Assembly (NCBI GenBank): GCA_963716235.1 | Contig: CAVQTE010000031.1 | Location: 1-64,000, forward strand | DNA: 64,000 nucleotides | DNA from: Sva-07 sp963716235 | Lineage (GTDB): Bacteria > Actinomycetota > Acidimicrobiia > Acidimicrobiales > Ilumatobacteraceae | Direction: 5' to 3' | Shown: piece after piece, positions 1 through 8,218 of the stretch | Layout: the number at the start of each line of letters is the position of its first letter | How positions within the stretch are numbered: position 1 is the first letter of the stretch | Position numbers and translations under genes: made by a program | Notes under the pieces: generated by a model | Told to the model about the DNA's origin: nothing | The model's database searches: none | Seen by the model: only the letters and a program-made list of their open reading frames with translations

Positions 1-150
1 ACCGCTGTGATGACGGGTGATGACCAATCTAGATTAGTCCAGCGTGCGGACGGTTTTTGCTCAGCCCGCCGATGGCTTCGTGTCCTCCAATACGGCCCTG
101 TGATCACGATTCTGTGACCACGGTGTGACCACGGCGGGAGGCACGACGTC

Positions 151-188
151 GGTGGGCGGCCCTGGTTTCGGCGCCAGGGTTGCCCACC
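151..188. other. Strong hairpin in the gene-free left edge
   Basis: The first 258 bases hold no credible gene. The only clear structure is an inverted repeat: arms GGTGGGC plus CCCTGG pair perfectly with CCAGGG plus GCCCACC (13 bp, with a 2-nt internal bulge on each side and an 8-nt loop). It lies just past the 3' end of the minus-strand SDR gene and could terminate it, but no T-run follows. Just before it, at about 113-137, the 11-mer TGTGACCACGG occurs twice in tandem. Confidence 0.45.
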
Positions 189-258
189 TCGTGGGACCGC
201 CCGTTGGGGTGGGCGATTGGTTCCCTCGTTGCGGTCAGAGGGGTTCGGTGCCCTGCGG

Positions 259-1121
259 TCACATCTCGGGTCGGTAAACCGCCTCGTCGGCTCCCTCGAG
301 GGCTGCGGCGATGTCGTCGTCGGTCCACGATGTCTGCCGGCGCACCCAGGTCTCGCGGGGGTGCTGCCAGAGCGCAAGTTTCGAACCGTTGAACGTGACC
401 AACTGGCTGCGAAGGTGATCGGCCCGTTCGCTGCACAGGTACACGACGATCCGGGCGATCTCGGCCGGATCACCGAATCCCATCTCGCGCGGCGATGGCC
501 CCGGCGCCCGTCGCTTCGGCTCGCTGGCGGACGCCGTCGAACACGACCTGGGTCATGTCGGTCTCGGCAACCGGCCAGAGCGCGTTGGCGCGGATCCGAA
601 TCGACGCAGCTCGAGATCCCAGGCATAGAGCATCCCCATCACCCCCGCCTTCGACGCGGCGTAGTTGGTCTGACCCACCGAGCCGACGAATGCGGACCCC
701 GAGATCACCTGCAGCAGGAGTCCATGGCCCTGGTCACGCATCGCACGGGCCGCGTGGCGGCTCGCCGACCAGGTGCCACGAAGGTTGACCACGATACGTC
801 GTCGAACTCCTGTGGCGTCATGTTCACGAGGGTCCGATCGCGGACAATGCCGGCGTTGTTCACCACCGCATCGATGCCGCCGAACTCGTCGATCGCCGTA
901 CCGACGAGCCGCTCTGCGATCGCGTCGTCGGCGACCGACCCCGGACATCCCACCACAGTGCCGCCCGCCGCGGTGATGGACGGACGACCTCGTCGACCAG
1001 GTCGCCGTTCGTGCCGTTCACCACGACGTGGGCACCCTCCGCTGCAGCGCCTCGGCGAACGCTCGGCCAGTCCCCGAGTCGAGCCCGTCACCACGATTCG
1101 TCGTCCGTCCAGCGTTGCCAT
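259..1121 (-). pseudogene. Short-chain dehydrogenase/reductase, frameshifted
   Basis: An NAD(P)-dependent classical SDR, probably a 3-oxoacyl-ACP-reductase-like or mycobacterial-type oxidoreductase. The N-terminus MATLDGRRIVVTGSTRG is a Rossmann start with a T-G-x3-G-type loop. VVNNAG is the conserved NNAG motif and YAASK is the catalytic Y-x3-K. The C-terminal tail (FNGSKLALW followed by an acidic end) resembles extended actinobacterial SDRs. The parts lie in three frames, so at least two indels (near 1040 and between about 480 and 800) interrupt it. Total length of about 287 codons is normal for the family. Given how many essential genes in this window carry single indels, sequencing error is as likely as true decay. 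The substrate cannot be named. Confidence 0.7.
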
Positions 1122-1291
1122 CCGAGCGACCTTAGGGGTTCGAGCGCCCCACATGACTTCCGCTTCTCCAAGGGCTGGGTCTCGAAACCTCCCGCAATGT
1201 CGTCGACAACGAGTTGGTCGAACTCCGTGGTAGCCAGCCTCGCCGAAGTCGGGATGAAGCGTCGGGAAACGTGTCTGTCTGAAGAACCGTC

Positions 1292-1307
1292 ACCCGAAAG
1301 TCCGGGT
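1292..1307 (-). terminator. Hairpin after the tRNA-Met fragment
   Basis: ACCCG and CGGGT arms with a 6-nt loop sit 2 bases beyond the 3' end of the tRNA-Met fragment on the minus strand. This is the normal place for a tRNA terminator, and it suggests that the 3' flank of the tRNA is original chromosome. Confidence 0.4.
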
Positions 1308-1309
1308 CG

Positions 1310-1351
1310 TGGGGCGGGTGGGGCTCGAACCCACGACCCACGGATTATGAG
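1310..1351 (-). tRNA. 3' half of tRNA-Met(CAT), 5' half missing
   Basis: Reading on the minus strand from 1351, the sequence starts at the anticodon loop CTCATAA. It continues through the 3' anticodon strand TCCGT, the variable loop, a perfect T arm (GTGGG, TTCGAGC, CCCAC) and the acceptor strand CCGCCCC with discriminator A. No CCA is encoded. Bases upstream of the loop (CCGAC) do not pair with TCCGT, and no 5' acceptor strand GGGGCGG is found upstream. The break exactly at the anticodon loop is typical of an integrase crossover point, so this could be the duplicated 3' end left by an integrative element. It is not a functional tRNA as it stands. Confidence 0.6.
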
Positions 1352-1499
1352 GTCGGTAGGCGTCAAACGGTGTAGAAAACCGTGTTCTACCAGGTAGTTC
1401 GCTTCGCACTCCGAACGTGAAGGCGTTGCTATTTCGCTGTCCTCGAGTCCGACGTGCCTGAGATCCAGCCCAGCACCCTCTCCGCCATTCTCGACGCCC

Positions 1500-1634
1500 A
1501 TGGCCAAGATCCCGGTGTTCGTGGTGGACACGGCCGACATGGAGGACGATGAGCTGGACGCCCTGGCCGACGAGCTGTACGACCTGATGGTCGACGCCGT
1601 CAGGGCGCATCAGGCGGAGCCCACCGGCGACTGA
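1500..1634 (+). CDS. Small acidic protein, unknown
   Basis: A 44-residue ORF beginning MAKIPVFVVDTADMEDDELD and ending in TGA. It is rich in Asp/Glu with an amphipathic helical middle (ALADELYDLMVDAV). I recognise no family and see no good Shine-Dalgarno sequence. It lies immediately next to the tRNA-Met fragment, on the side where an integrated element would be, so it may be element cargo. The reading frame upstream (EIQPSTLSAILDA in another frame) also looks protein-like, so this may be the C-terminal piece of a frameshifted longer gene. Confidence 0.35.
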   Translation: MAKIPVFVVDTADMEDDELDALADELYDLMVDAVRAHQAEPTGD

Positions 1635-1679
1635 GCGTCGACTCTGCATTCCAATGGTCAATGGTGTCGTGATGTCATT

Positions 1680-2905
1680 CTTCGACGATGACGTTGCGGA
1701 GTGTCGGCAGCCGGTCTGCGCCAAGTTGCACCACCGTGTCGGGGTCGGCAGGTGACTATGTCGCAGGCCTCCGTCGACGTCGATCCAGAACAGGACTGAC
1801 CCGTCGGCCGATGATGTCAGGTGGTGGGTGGACATCGGCCAGATGCCTCTGCTTCAACTTCACGATCGATCCGTTCGTCACGTCGATCACCATGGGACGA
1901 CCTGGCGACGGGTCGCCGAGTAGAGATCTCCCTCCACGGTCGGCGTCGCGAGCAGGACCCCCTCGGGTGAGAGGGTGACGAACTGCTCGAGGAAGTCCCG
2001 TCCGGAGGTGAATGCGGTCGGGGCGGCGCCGAGGTCGACGATGTCACCGCTGGTTCGGTTCGTGACGGTCAACCTGCAGGCGTCCTTGGATTCGCAGGTG
2101 ACCCCGACGATCGTGTCCGCGCCGACAGCGACCAGGTCGGAGCCGGTCCCACAAGGGCGTCATGGCGCCCTCGGTGGACAGTGTCCGATACTCCCGAAGG
2201 GTCGAGTCGCCGCTCTCGATCACGAGGCCACCGCGCCACTGCGGCGATGCGTGTTCACCGGAGGCAAGCGGGACCGTCCCGCTGAGATCTCCCGCCATGA
2301 CGATCCCCACCAACGTCACCTCGCTGGCGTCCGGTCTGAACAGCCACAGGGTGCCGGACTCATCGGTCGGAAAGAACGAGACAGGGACCGAGTCGGTGGA
2401 CTCGACGTCGGCCTGCTCGGCGGGATCGTCGGGCACGACCAGTTCCCCCCACCGACGCCTCCCGTCGAATCAATGACGCCGGGGACGCCGCATAACAACC
2501 TGACTACACCAGCCGGATCGCCCTGGACCCACGGTGCAGGTTCGACATCTGACTCGTAGACTGCCTGAGCAGCATTGTAAGGGCCGGACACAGGTCACCT
2601 CTCCGGTCGCGACCTCGACGCTCAGCACATTTCCGAGTTCATCGACGAGCATCACGTCGCCCGTCAGTGACGGTGTGCCCTCGATGGCAGTCGGCACATC
2701 CGCACAGACAGCAACTGCCGGGGCATCCGGTGGCGTGGTGAGCGGAGTGCTCGCCTCCGCGGTGAGCGTCGGTGTCGTGAGCGGCAAGGTGCCGTCAGAG
2801 GAGTTCCGAATCGCCCCGGAGACCGGCCACCAAGACTGCGCCGATCAAGAGCGCGATCGGAATCTGTTCACGCCAACGAACCTACGCACCGCTACCTCGG
2901 TGCGT
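1680..2905 (-). pseudogene. Membrane-anchored beta-propeller-like protein, multiply frameshifted
   Basis: Pieces in several minus-strand frames form one protein of about 400 residues. They run as follows: a start near VRRFVGV; a membrane segment (IPIALLIGAVLVAGL, about 2820-2865); a Thr/Pro/Ala linker; then repeated beta-strand-rich segments such as DVMLVDELGNVLSVEVATGE, LWLFRPDASEVTLVGIV, LVIESGDSTLREYRTLS and EQFVTLSPEGVLLATPTV. The recurring hydrophobic strand and turn pattern suggests a TolB/PQQ-type propeller facing outside the cell. At least four indels separate the pieces. No enzyme motif is visible and the exact family is not identified. The 3' limit near 1680 is uncertain. Confidence 0.4.
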
Positions 2906-2944
2906 CAGGGGCCAAAGGCATGTGGACAACGACACGACCTCGTC

Positions 2945-3300
2945 ACTCACTCCCTCCCCTCCCACCCCCTCCCCCCCCTCCTCCCCCACTCTCCCTCCCC
3001 TCTCCCCCCCCTTCTCCCCCCCCCCCCCCCCTCCTCCCCCCCCCTCCTCCTCCTCCTCTCTCCTCCCCTTCCCCCCCCCTCCCCCCCCCCCCTCTCCCCT
3101 CCCCTCCCCTCCCCCCTCCCGTCTCTCCCTCCTTCTTCCTCCTGCCCCTCCCCTCGCTCCTACCCTCTCCCTCCCTCCCCTTCCCCTTCTCCTCCCTCTC
3201 TTCCCTCCTCCCCCTCTCCCCTCCTCTCTCCTCCCTGTCCCCCTCTCCCCCCCCCCCTCCCGATCCTCCCTCTCTTTCTTCCTCTCCCTCCTCCTCCCCT
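2945..3300. repeat. Near-pure C/T low-complexity tract
   Basis: About 356 bases made almost only of C and T on the plus strand, hence G/A on the minus strand. Only a handful of A or G interruptions occur, and the longest run is 16 C (3016-3031). It begins abruptly after ordinary sequence and ends 4 bases before the tRNA-Lys 3' end. ORFs through it (poly Pro/Ser/Leu or Gly/Glu) are not real proteins. It could form triplex or G-quadruplex DNA, or it could be a read or assembly artefact. Confidence 0.85.
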
Positions 3301-3304
3301 ACCG

Positions 3305-3379
3305 TGGTGCTTCCCCTGGGATTCGAACCCAGAACCAATGGATTAAGAGTCCACTGCTCTGCCATTGAGCTAGAGAAGC
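3305..3379 (-). tRNA. tRNA-Lys(CTT)
   Basis: A complete cloverleaf is readable. The acceptor GCTTCTC pairs with GGGAAGC. The D arm runs GCTC to GAGC, and the anticodon stem encloses loop CTCTTAA with anticodon CTT. The T arm is CTGGG/TTCGAAT/CCCAG, followed by discriminator A and an encoded CCA at 3307-3305. It is 75 nt with CCA. It lies downstream of tRNA-His on the same strand with a 58-nt spacer, so the two are probably cotranscribed. Confidence 0.95.
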
Positions 3380-3437
3380 AAGCGGCCTGAGAGGGTACCG
3401 AGCGATTCGTCGCTCTGCACCCTGTCAGGGCCGGCCT

Positions 3438-3514
3438 TGGGGTGGCCAAGGGGACTTGAACCCCCAACCGCCAGGATCACAACCTGGTGCTCTACCTGTT
3501 GAGCTATGACCACC
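3438..3514 (-). tRNA. tRNA-His(GTG)
   Basis: The acceptor GTGGTCA pairs with TGGCCAC. The anticodon arm is CCAGG/TTGTGAT/CCTGG with anticodon GTG, and the T arm is GGGGG/TTCAAGT/CCCCT. The extra G at position -1 (complement of 3514), which identifies tRNA-His, faces discriminator C73, and CCA is encoded at 3440-3438. All identity elements for histidyl-tRNA synthetase are present. Confidence 0.96.
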
Positions 3515-3569
3515 ATGTGGTCGCCCAGTCTGCCAGGTCGCAGCGGATTCGCCACCCTCGGTTCGGCCG

Positions 3570-4304
3570 TCAGCCCTCCATCCGCTGGCGCCAGGCCTCG
3601 GGCTTGAGTCCGAGTTCCACCATTCGTTCGCTGGCCCAGATCGGCGGCTCGAAGTCGCCACCGGCTCGGAGCTGCTGCACCTGCTCGCCGTCCTCGGCCC
3701 AGACGTGGCAGGTGTTGAGGTTGAACTGCCACGCCATCTCGCGCTGTTCGGGCGACGGCTCCTGCGACGTACCGCCGCTGCGCCGGGCCTGCGACGCCCG
3801 CATCGACCACATGCACTGGACCGCCACCGGCGCCATCGCCTGCAGCAGTGCGGTGGTGTGGGTGCAACCTCGAGGTCCGCCGAACAGTTCGCGCACCTTG
3901 TGGGTGAACCCCCGGGCAATCGACAGCCCGACGAGCTTGTCGTAGTGCGACTCGATGCTCGGGCATCCTGCGCTCGGGTGGACCTCGATGCCGACTTCGG
4001 CGCCGACGATCTCGAGCGTGGGGAACACGATCTCGAGATCGATCTGCATGTGGTGGATCGTCATCGGGTCCGGGTCGATGTCGATGTACAGCCCCGGCGG
4101 CTTCTGGTCGCGCACGGCGCCGCGGATCAACAGCAGATCGTCGCGTTTGCGAAACGCCCGGACGCGGTACTCGCGATCGTGCAGCACCTCGAGCGGCTCC
4201 CCGTCGTCGCCGAGCGGGGCGGTCGGCAGGATCGTGCTCGTGTCGAACAGGTCGTCGAGCGCTCGGGGCGCCGCGCTCGTGAGGGGGGAGGTCGAGTCGG
4301 CCAT
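3570..4304 (-). CDS. DUF2889 family protein
   Basis: A 244-residue cytosolic protein of unknown biochemical role. The segment FGGPRGCTHTTALLQAM is, from memory, the hallmark of DUF2889 proteins. It also has paired acidic and His-containing strands (YIDIDPDPMTIHHMQIDLEI). I chose the ATG at 4304 (MADSTSPL) because upstream sequence loses coding character. It is divergent from the GNAT gene at 4380, with a 75-nt gap that must hold both promoters. The C-terminus (EPPIWASERMVELGLKPEAW) is intact. Family members often sit near aromatic or lipid catabolism genes, but nothing here supports a specific pathway. Confidence 0.75.
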   Translation of the reverse strand: MADSTSPLTSAAPRALDDLFDTSTILPTAPLGDDGEPLEVLHDREYRVRAFRKRDDLLLIRGAVRDQKPPGLYIDIDPDPMTIHHMQIDLEIVFPTLEIVGAEVGIEVHPSAGCPSIESHYDKLVGLSIARGFTHKVRELFGGPRGCTHTTALLQAMAPVAVQCMWSMRASQARRSGGTSQEPSPEQREMAWQFNLNTCHVWAEDGEQVQQLRAGGDFEPPIWASERMVELGLKPEAWRQRMEG

Positions 4305-4379
4305 CGCTGCACGGTACCGCGGGGAGTCCCGACGAATCCGACCGACGGGCAGGTGTCGACCGTGCGCCAAGATGTCAAC

Positions 4380-4994
4380 GTGAACGAACTCGCCACCGTC
4401 GCGTTGTCCGGCCGATTCGTGCTCCTCCAACCGCTGCGGGCCGACCACATCGACGAGATCGCGGCGGCGGGTTCCGGCGATCGATCCAGCTTCGGGTTCA
4501 CCCAGGTCCCCGACGGTCGCGACGAGTCCGCCGACTACGTGCGCTGGCTGCTGGACGATGCGGCCCGCGGGCACGCGGCACCATTCGTGCAGCGCCGCGT
4601 CGCCGACGGCATCGTGGTCGGCTGTACCCGCTTCCTCAATCCGATGTGGCCGCTCGGGCGCGACGACCCCGACGAGGTGGAGATCGGCGGTACCTGGCTG
4701 TCCGCGTCGGCGCAACGCACGCCGATCAACAGCGAGGCCAAGCTCTTGCTGCTCTCGTACGCGTTCGACGTGTGGAAGTCACAGCGCGTGGCGATCTGCA
4801 CCGACGCCCGCAACGAGCAGAGCCGCCGAGCGATCGAGCGCCTCGGCGCCACCTTCGAGGGGATCATGCGCCGTCACCGACGCTCGACCCGAGCGGGCGA
4901 GGACGGCTACCTGCGTGACACCGCGACGTACTCGATCGTCATCGACGATTGGCCGACGATCGAGGCCCGCCTCCGCGCCTTCATCGACGACTGA
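4380..4994 (+). CDS. GNAT family N-acetyltransferase (RimJ/RimL-like)
   Basis: A 204-residue acetyl-CoA-dependent acyltransferase. It opens with a beta strand typical of the RimJ-like branch (GRFVLLQPLRADHIDEI). The middle WPLGRDDPDEVEIGGTWL is the strand leading to the acetyl-CoA site, and NEQSRRAIERLGATFEGIMR is the conserved N-x2-S-x2-A-x3-G-F/A-x2-G motif. I take the GTG at 4380; an in-frame GTG about 27 nt upstream is possible. The substrate is unknown; ribosomal protein or small-molecule amines are family options. Confidence 0.8.
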   Translation: MNELATVALSGRFVLLQPLRADHIDEIAAAGSGDRSSFGFTQVPDGRDESADYVRWLLDDAARGHAAPFVQRRVADGIVVGCTRFLNPMWPLGRDDPDEVEIGGTWLSASAQRTPINSEAKLLLLSYAFDVWKSQRVAICTDARNEQSRRAIERLGATFEGIMRRHRRSTRAGEDGYLRDTATYSIVIDDWPTIEARLRAFIDD

Positions 4995-5052
4995 CCGCTC
5001 CAACCCAGCGTGGTCGAGGCGGGGAGCTTGCTCTCACCTATCCTCGAACTTC

Positions 5053-5862
5053 GTGTCGTCCCCTCCCGTGCAGTTCCGCAAGGCCGCAATCGTCGGCGTC
5101 GCGGCAGGACTGCTCGGTGGATTGTTCGGGGTCGGCGGGGGGCTCATCATGGTCCCCGGGCTCATCGGGGTGGTCAAGATGGAGCGACGGCGCGCACACG
5201 GAACCTCGCTCGCGGCCACGCTCCCGATCTCACTCGCCAGCCTCGCCACGTACCTCGCCCACGGCAACGTCGACTGGGCGGTCGCGTTCTTCATCACCAT
5301 GGGCGCGCTCGCCGGCGCGATCGTCGGAACTCACCTACTTCACGTGATCCCCAAGAACGTGCTGGTCATCGTGTTCGTCGTGACGATCCTCGCCACCGCC
5401 ACGCGCTTGCTGATCGGCTCGAATGATTCGGCCGGGATCGACATCACGGTCGGGGTCGCCATCATCCTCGTCCTCGTGGGATTTGTGTCGGGGACGCTGG
5501 CAGGACTGCTCGGCATCGGCGGCGGAGTGATCATGGTGCCGGCGATGGCGACGCTCGGCATGGCCACCGTCGTCGCCAAGGGAACGTCGGTCGCCGTCAT
5601 CGTGCCGACGGCGATCATGGGCACGATCCGCAACCGCAAGAACGCCAATGTCGACATCCGGGCGGCGGCAATCGTCGGGGGGATCGGTGCATTCACGGCC
5701 GTGATCGGCGCAACGATCTCGGACGGGTTGAGCGAGCAGACGGCGAACGTCATGTTCGCGTTGCTGCTGCTGTTCGTGGCCGTCAACCAGTTGTTGTCGC
5801 TGCGTCCGGAGCGCAACAGCCCCGCCGCCACCCCCGAACCGGCACTGCCGGCGAGCGACTGA
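5053..5862 (+). CDS. TauE/SafE sulfite-exporter-family permease
   Basis: A 269-residue integral membrane protein with two pseudo-repeats. Each begins with the family glycine motif: VAAGLLGGLFGVGGGLIMVP near residue 13 and TLAGLLGIGGGVIMVPAM near residue 150. About eight hydrophobic helices follow. The family exports or imports small anions such as sulfite, sulfoacetate or other organosulfur compounds; the substrate here cannot be inferred. The start is GTG 5053. The stop sits directly before the quinone-reductase-like gene at 5864, so they probably form one transcript. Confidence 0.88.
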   Translation: MSSPPVQFRKAAIVGVAAGLLGGLFGVGGGLIMVPGLIGVVKMERRRAHGTSLAATLPISLASLATYLAHGNVDWAVAFFITMGALAGAIVGTHLLHVIPKNVLVIVFVVTILATATRLLIGSNDSAGIDITVGVAIILVLVGFVSGTLAGLLGIGGGVIMVPAMATLGMATVVAKGTSVAVIVPTAIMGTIRNRKNANVDIRAAAIVGGIGAFTAVIGATISDGLSEQTANVMFALLLLFVAVNQLLSLRPERNSPAATPEPALPASD

Positions 5863-5863
5863 C

Positions 5864-6457
5864 GTGCTCGTCGCCCTCGTCGTCGCCCACCCGTCGCCCG
5901 ACAGCTACTGTCACGCCCTCGCCGCCCGCGCTGTCGCCGGCCTGCGGGCGGGCGGACACGACGTCGAGATCCTGGATCTGTACGGCGCCGGATTCCGCGT
6001 TGCGATGACTGCCGAGGAACGGCGGGCATATCACGGCGAGACGCCGATCCTCGATCCGATCGTCGCCGAGCACGCCGACCTGGTGACCCGGGCCCAAGCG
6101 CTCGTGTTCGTCTATCCAACCTGGTGGAGCGGGCTCCCGGCGATCCTCAAGGGCTGGCTCGAGCGGGTGATGGTCCCCGGCGTCGGCTTCCGATTCGACG
6201 AACGCACGCACAAAGTCCGGCCCGGACTCGGCCAGGTGCGCCACATCATCGGGATCTCGACCTACGGATCACCCCGCACCTACGTCCGGCTCGTCAACGA
6301 CAACGGGCGACGTACCCTCACGCGGGCGCTGCGCATGAGCTGCGGATTCCGGGCCCGCCCGACCTGGCTCGGTTTCTATGCGATCGACACCTCGACACTC
6401 GAAGCGCGCGACGAGTTCGCCGCCCGGGTCGAGCGGGAGATGGCCGCGCTGCAATGA
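5864..6457 (+). CDS. NAD(P)H quinone oxidoreductase-like flavoprotein, copy 1
   Basis: A 197-residue flavodoxin-fold protein of the KefF/NQO1 type. LVVAHPSPDSYCHAL is the phosphate-binding start of the FMN site, and VFVYPTWWSGLPAILKGWLERV is the conserved Y-P-x-W-W family segment lining the flavin. The predicted role is two-electron reduction of quinones or electrophiles. GTG 5864 follows the permease stop by one base, and the gene overlaps its paralogue at 6454 by four bases (ATGA), indicating translational coupling. The pair arose by tandem duplication. Confidence 0.85.
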   Translation: MLVALVVAHPSPDSYCHALAARAVAGLRAGGHDVEILDLYGAGFRVAMTAEERRAYHGETPILDPIVAEHADLVTRAQALVFVYPTWWSGLPAILKGWLERVMVPGVGFRFDERTHKVRPGLGQVRHIIGISTYGSPRTYVRLVNDNGRRTLTRALRMSCGFRARPTWLGFYAIDTSTLEARDEFAARVEREMAALQ

Positions 6458-7044
6458 CCAAGGCCCTCGTCGTCTACTGCCACCCGCTGGAGGAGTCGTT
6501 CGTTTCAGCCGTGCGTGACCGGGCGCTCGCCGGACTGGCGACCGGTGGAGCCGAGGTGCGTTTCACCGACCTCTACGCAGATGGATTCGATCCGGGATTC
6601 ACGGCGTCGGATCACGCCAAACACCTCGTCGCCGGCACCGACCCGTCCCTCGTCTCCTACGGCGAAGACCTGCAGTGGTGCGACACCTTGGTGCTCGTGT
6701 ACCCGACGTGGTGGTCGGGTCAGCCGGCGATGCTGAAGGGCTGGATCGATCGGGTGTGGGTCAACGAGATCGCGTGGACGCTTCCCGAGGGAGCCAACCA
6801 ATTGAAGCCCGGGCTCCACAACATCCGACGGCTCGTGGCGGTGACCACCCACGGGTCATCGAAGTGGATCAACATGGTCGAGGGCGAAGCTGGCAAGCGC
6901 ACCCTGACTCGCAGCCTGCGCGCGATGTGCCATCCCCGGGCCCGCACCACCTGGCTCGCCAGCTACGGCGTCGACACCTCGTCCGACGCCCAGCGCGAGG
7001 CCTTTCTCGACCGCGTCGAACGCCGCCTCACCCGCCTCGCCTGA
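6454..7044 (+). CDS. NAD(P)H quinone oxidoreductase-like flavoprotein, copy 2
   Basis: A 196-residue paralogue of the preceding gene with the same architecture: LVVYCHPLEESFVSAV near the N-terminus, LVLVYPTWWSGQPAMLKGWIDRV in the centre and VTTHGSSKWINMV toward the C-terminus. The ATG overlaps the previous stop as ATGA. The two copies share the C-terminal block (GKRTLTRSLRAMC here, GRRTLTRALRMSC there), so they probably form a heterodimer or act on related substrates. A hairpin repeat follows at 7060. Confidence 0.85.
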   Translation: MTKALVVYCHPLEESFVSAVRDRALAGLATGGAEVRFTDLYADGFDPGFTASDHAKHLVAGTDPSLVSYGEDLQWCDTLVLVYPTWWSGQPAMLKGWIDRVWVNEIAWTLPEGANQLKPGLHNIRRLVAVTTHGSSKWINMVEGEAGKRTLTRSLRAMCHPRARTTWLASYGVDTSSDAQREAFLDRVERRLTRLA

Positions 7045-7059
7045 CACGATCCCTCTCGA

Positions 7060-7104
7060 GGCAATGAGCGAAAGAACCGGGTGTCGGTCGCCAAGCTCAT
7101 CGCC
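7060..7104. repeat. Diverged copy of the GATGAGCG hairpin repeat
   Basis: A 45-bp intergenic element whose ends GGCAATGAGC and GCTCATCGCC pair imperfectly. It shares the order of internal blocks (GAGCGAAA, then ACCGGGT, then GGTCGC) with the two near-identical copies at 8083-8186. It lies between convergent genes, a common location for REP-like sequences. Confidence 0.55.
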
Positions 7105-7140
7105 GCACCCAGCCCCACGCGAGCTGGTGGTGGATAGGGG

Positions 7141-8043
7141 TCAGGTGGTCGCGATGGCGACGGCGACTCGGGCGGCGATGGAGGCGTTGTTCTCGGCGAG
7201 GGCGAGGTTCGCCGGCACGCTGCGGCCTTCGGTCGCTTCCCCGATGCGGCCGAGCACGAACGGGGTGATCGCCGCGCCGGTCACCCCGGCGCGCTCGCAT
7301 TCGTCGAGCGCGTCTCGGAGCACGAGGTCGAGGTTGGCGGCGTCGAGTTCGGCCTCCACGGGAATTGGAACGGTCAGCAGCACCCCCGACGAGGGTCGGC
7401 TCCGAGCGGCGAAGATGCGGGCAACCTCCTCGGCCGACTCGACCCGGTGGGGAACGGGCAAACCGGACGAGCGGGTGTAGAACGCCGGAAACCAGTCGTG
7501 CTGCCATCCGAGCACCGGGGCACCTGCGGTCTCGAGGAACTCCAACGTGCGAGGAAGGTCGAGGAAGGCCTTCGCACCGGCCGACACGGTGATCACCGGG
7601 TGCGAGGCGATCGCGTCGAGGTCGGCCGAGATGTCACCCGTCAGCTCCGACCCTCGATGCACCCCGCCGATGCCGCCGGTGGCGAACACCGACACGCCCG
7701 CAGCTGCGGCGATCGCCACCGATGCCGACACCGTCGTCGCCCCGAAATCCCAGCGCTGCCCGACGGCGATGGCGACGTCACGTTCTGCCGCCTTGCGGGC
7801 CGGGCCGAGGATCCGCTCGTGTTCCGCGTCGGTCAGGCCCAGCCGGACCACTCCGTCGAGGACGGCGGTCACCGCCGGCACTCCCCCGCCTGCCCGCACG
7901 GCTGCGACGCACCGATCGAGCGCCTCACGATTGTGGGGAGACGGAAGGCCGAGGTGCGAGAAGATCGTCGATTCCAGCGCGACGACCGCCCGCCCCTCGG
8001 ACAACGCGGTGGAGACTTCCTCGGAACAGACCGGATCGAGCAC
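7141..8043 (-). CDS. psuG: Pseudouridine-5'-phosphate glycosidase
   Basis: A 300-residue enzyme that splits pseudouridine 5'-phosphate into uracil and ribose 5-phosphate (the reverse reaction can also occur). The N-terminal ALESTIFSHLGLPSPHNR is the substrate and metal-binding start of the family. FATGGIGGVHRGSE is the central signature, and the C-terminal GAAITPFVLGRIGEATEGRS is equally characteristic. Length matches the family. No pseudouridine kinase (psuK) is adjacent, so the pathway partner must be elsewhere or fused in another locus. Confidence 0.92.
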   Translation of the reverse strand: MLDPVCSEEVSTALSEGRAVVALESTIFSHLGLPSPHNREALDRCVAAVRAGGGVPAVTAVLDGVVRLGLTDAEHERILGPARKAAERDVAIAVGQRWDFGATTVSASVAIAAAAGVSVFATGGIGGVHRGSELTGDISADLDAIASHPVITVSAGAKAFLDLPRTLEFLETAGAPVLGWQHDWFPAFYTRSSGLPVPHRVESAEEVARIFAARSRPSSGVLLTVPIPVEAELDAANLDLVLRDALDECERAGVTGAAITPFVLGRIGEATEGRSVPANLALAENNASIAARVAVAIATT

Positions 8044-8082
8044 CCCGTCAGGCTACGACCCGGCAGCTCCACCCGCCGGCCT

Positions 8083-8186
8083 GCGATGAGCGAAACACCC
8101 GGTATGCGGTCGCCTCGCTCATCGCTCCCCCGTCAACTGTCCTGCGATGAGCGAAACACCCGGTATGCGGTCGCTTCGCTCATCGC
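8083..8186. repeat. Two tandem copies of a 43-bp hairpin repeat
   Basis: Copies at 8083-8125 and 8144-8186 differ at one base. Each has perfect 11-bp arms GCGATGAGCGA and TCGCTCATCGC around a 21-nt middle (AACACCCGGTATGCGGTCGC plus a C or T). They lie between psuG and the rskA stop codon. Diverged relatives occur at 7060-7104 and 36307-36348. Confidence 0.85.
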
Positions 8187-8218
8187 ACGGGGTCGCCGAG
8201 GCTTGGCGCCGCGGGCGG

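Noticed and set aside
1345..1420. Group I intron interrupting tRNA-Met, with the 5' half further upstream
   Set aside because: No 5' acceptor or D-arm matching the 3' half is found upstream; a small CTACC/GGTAG hairpin there does not pair as a tRNA.
2920..3467. Long Pro/Ser/Leu and Gly/Glu ORFs in the C/T tract
   Set aside because: They arise in several frames on both strands from low-complexity DNA and overlap the tRNA-Lys gene; no start signals or domains.
7060..8186. CRISPR array from the GATGAGCG repeats
   Set aside because: Only two close copies, 61 bp apart, with self-complementary 43-bp units and no cas genes.
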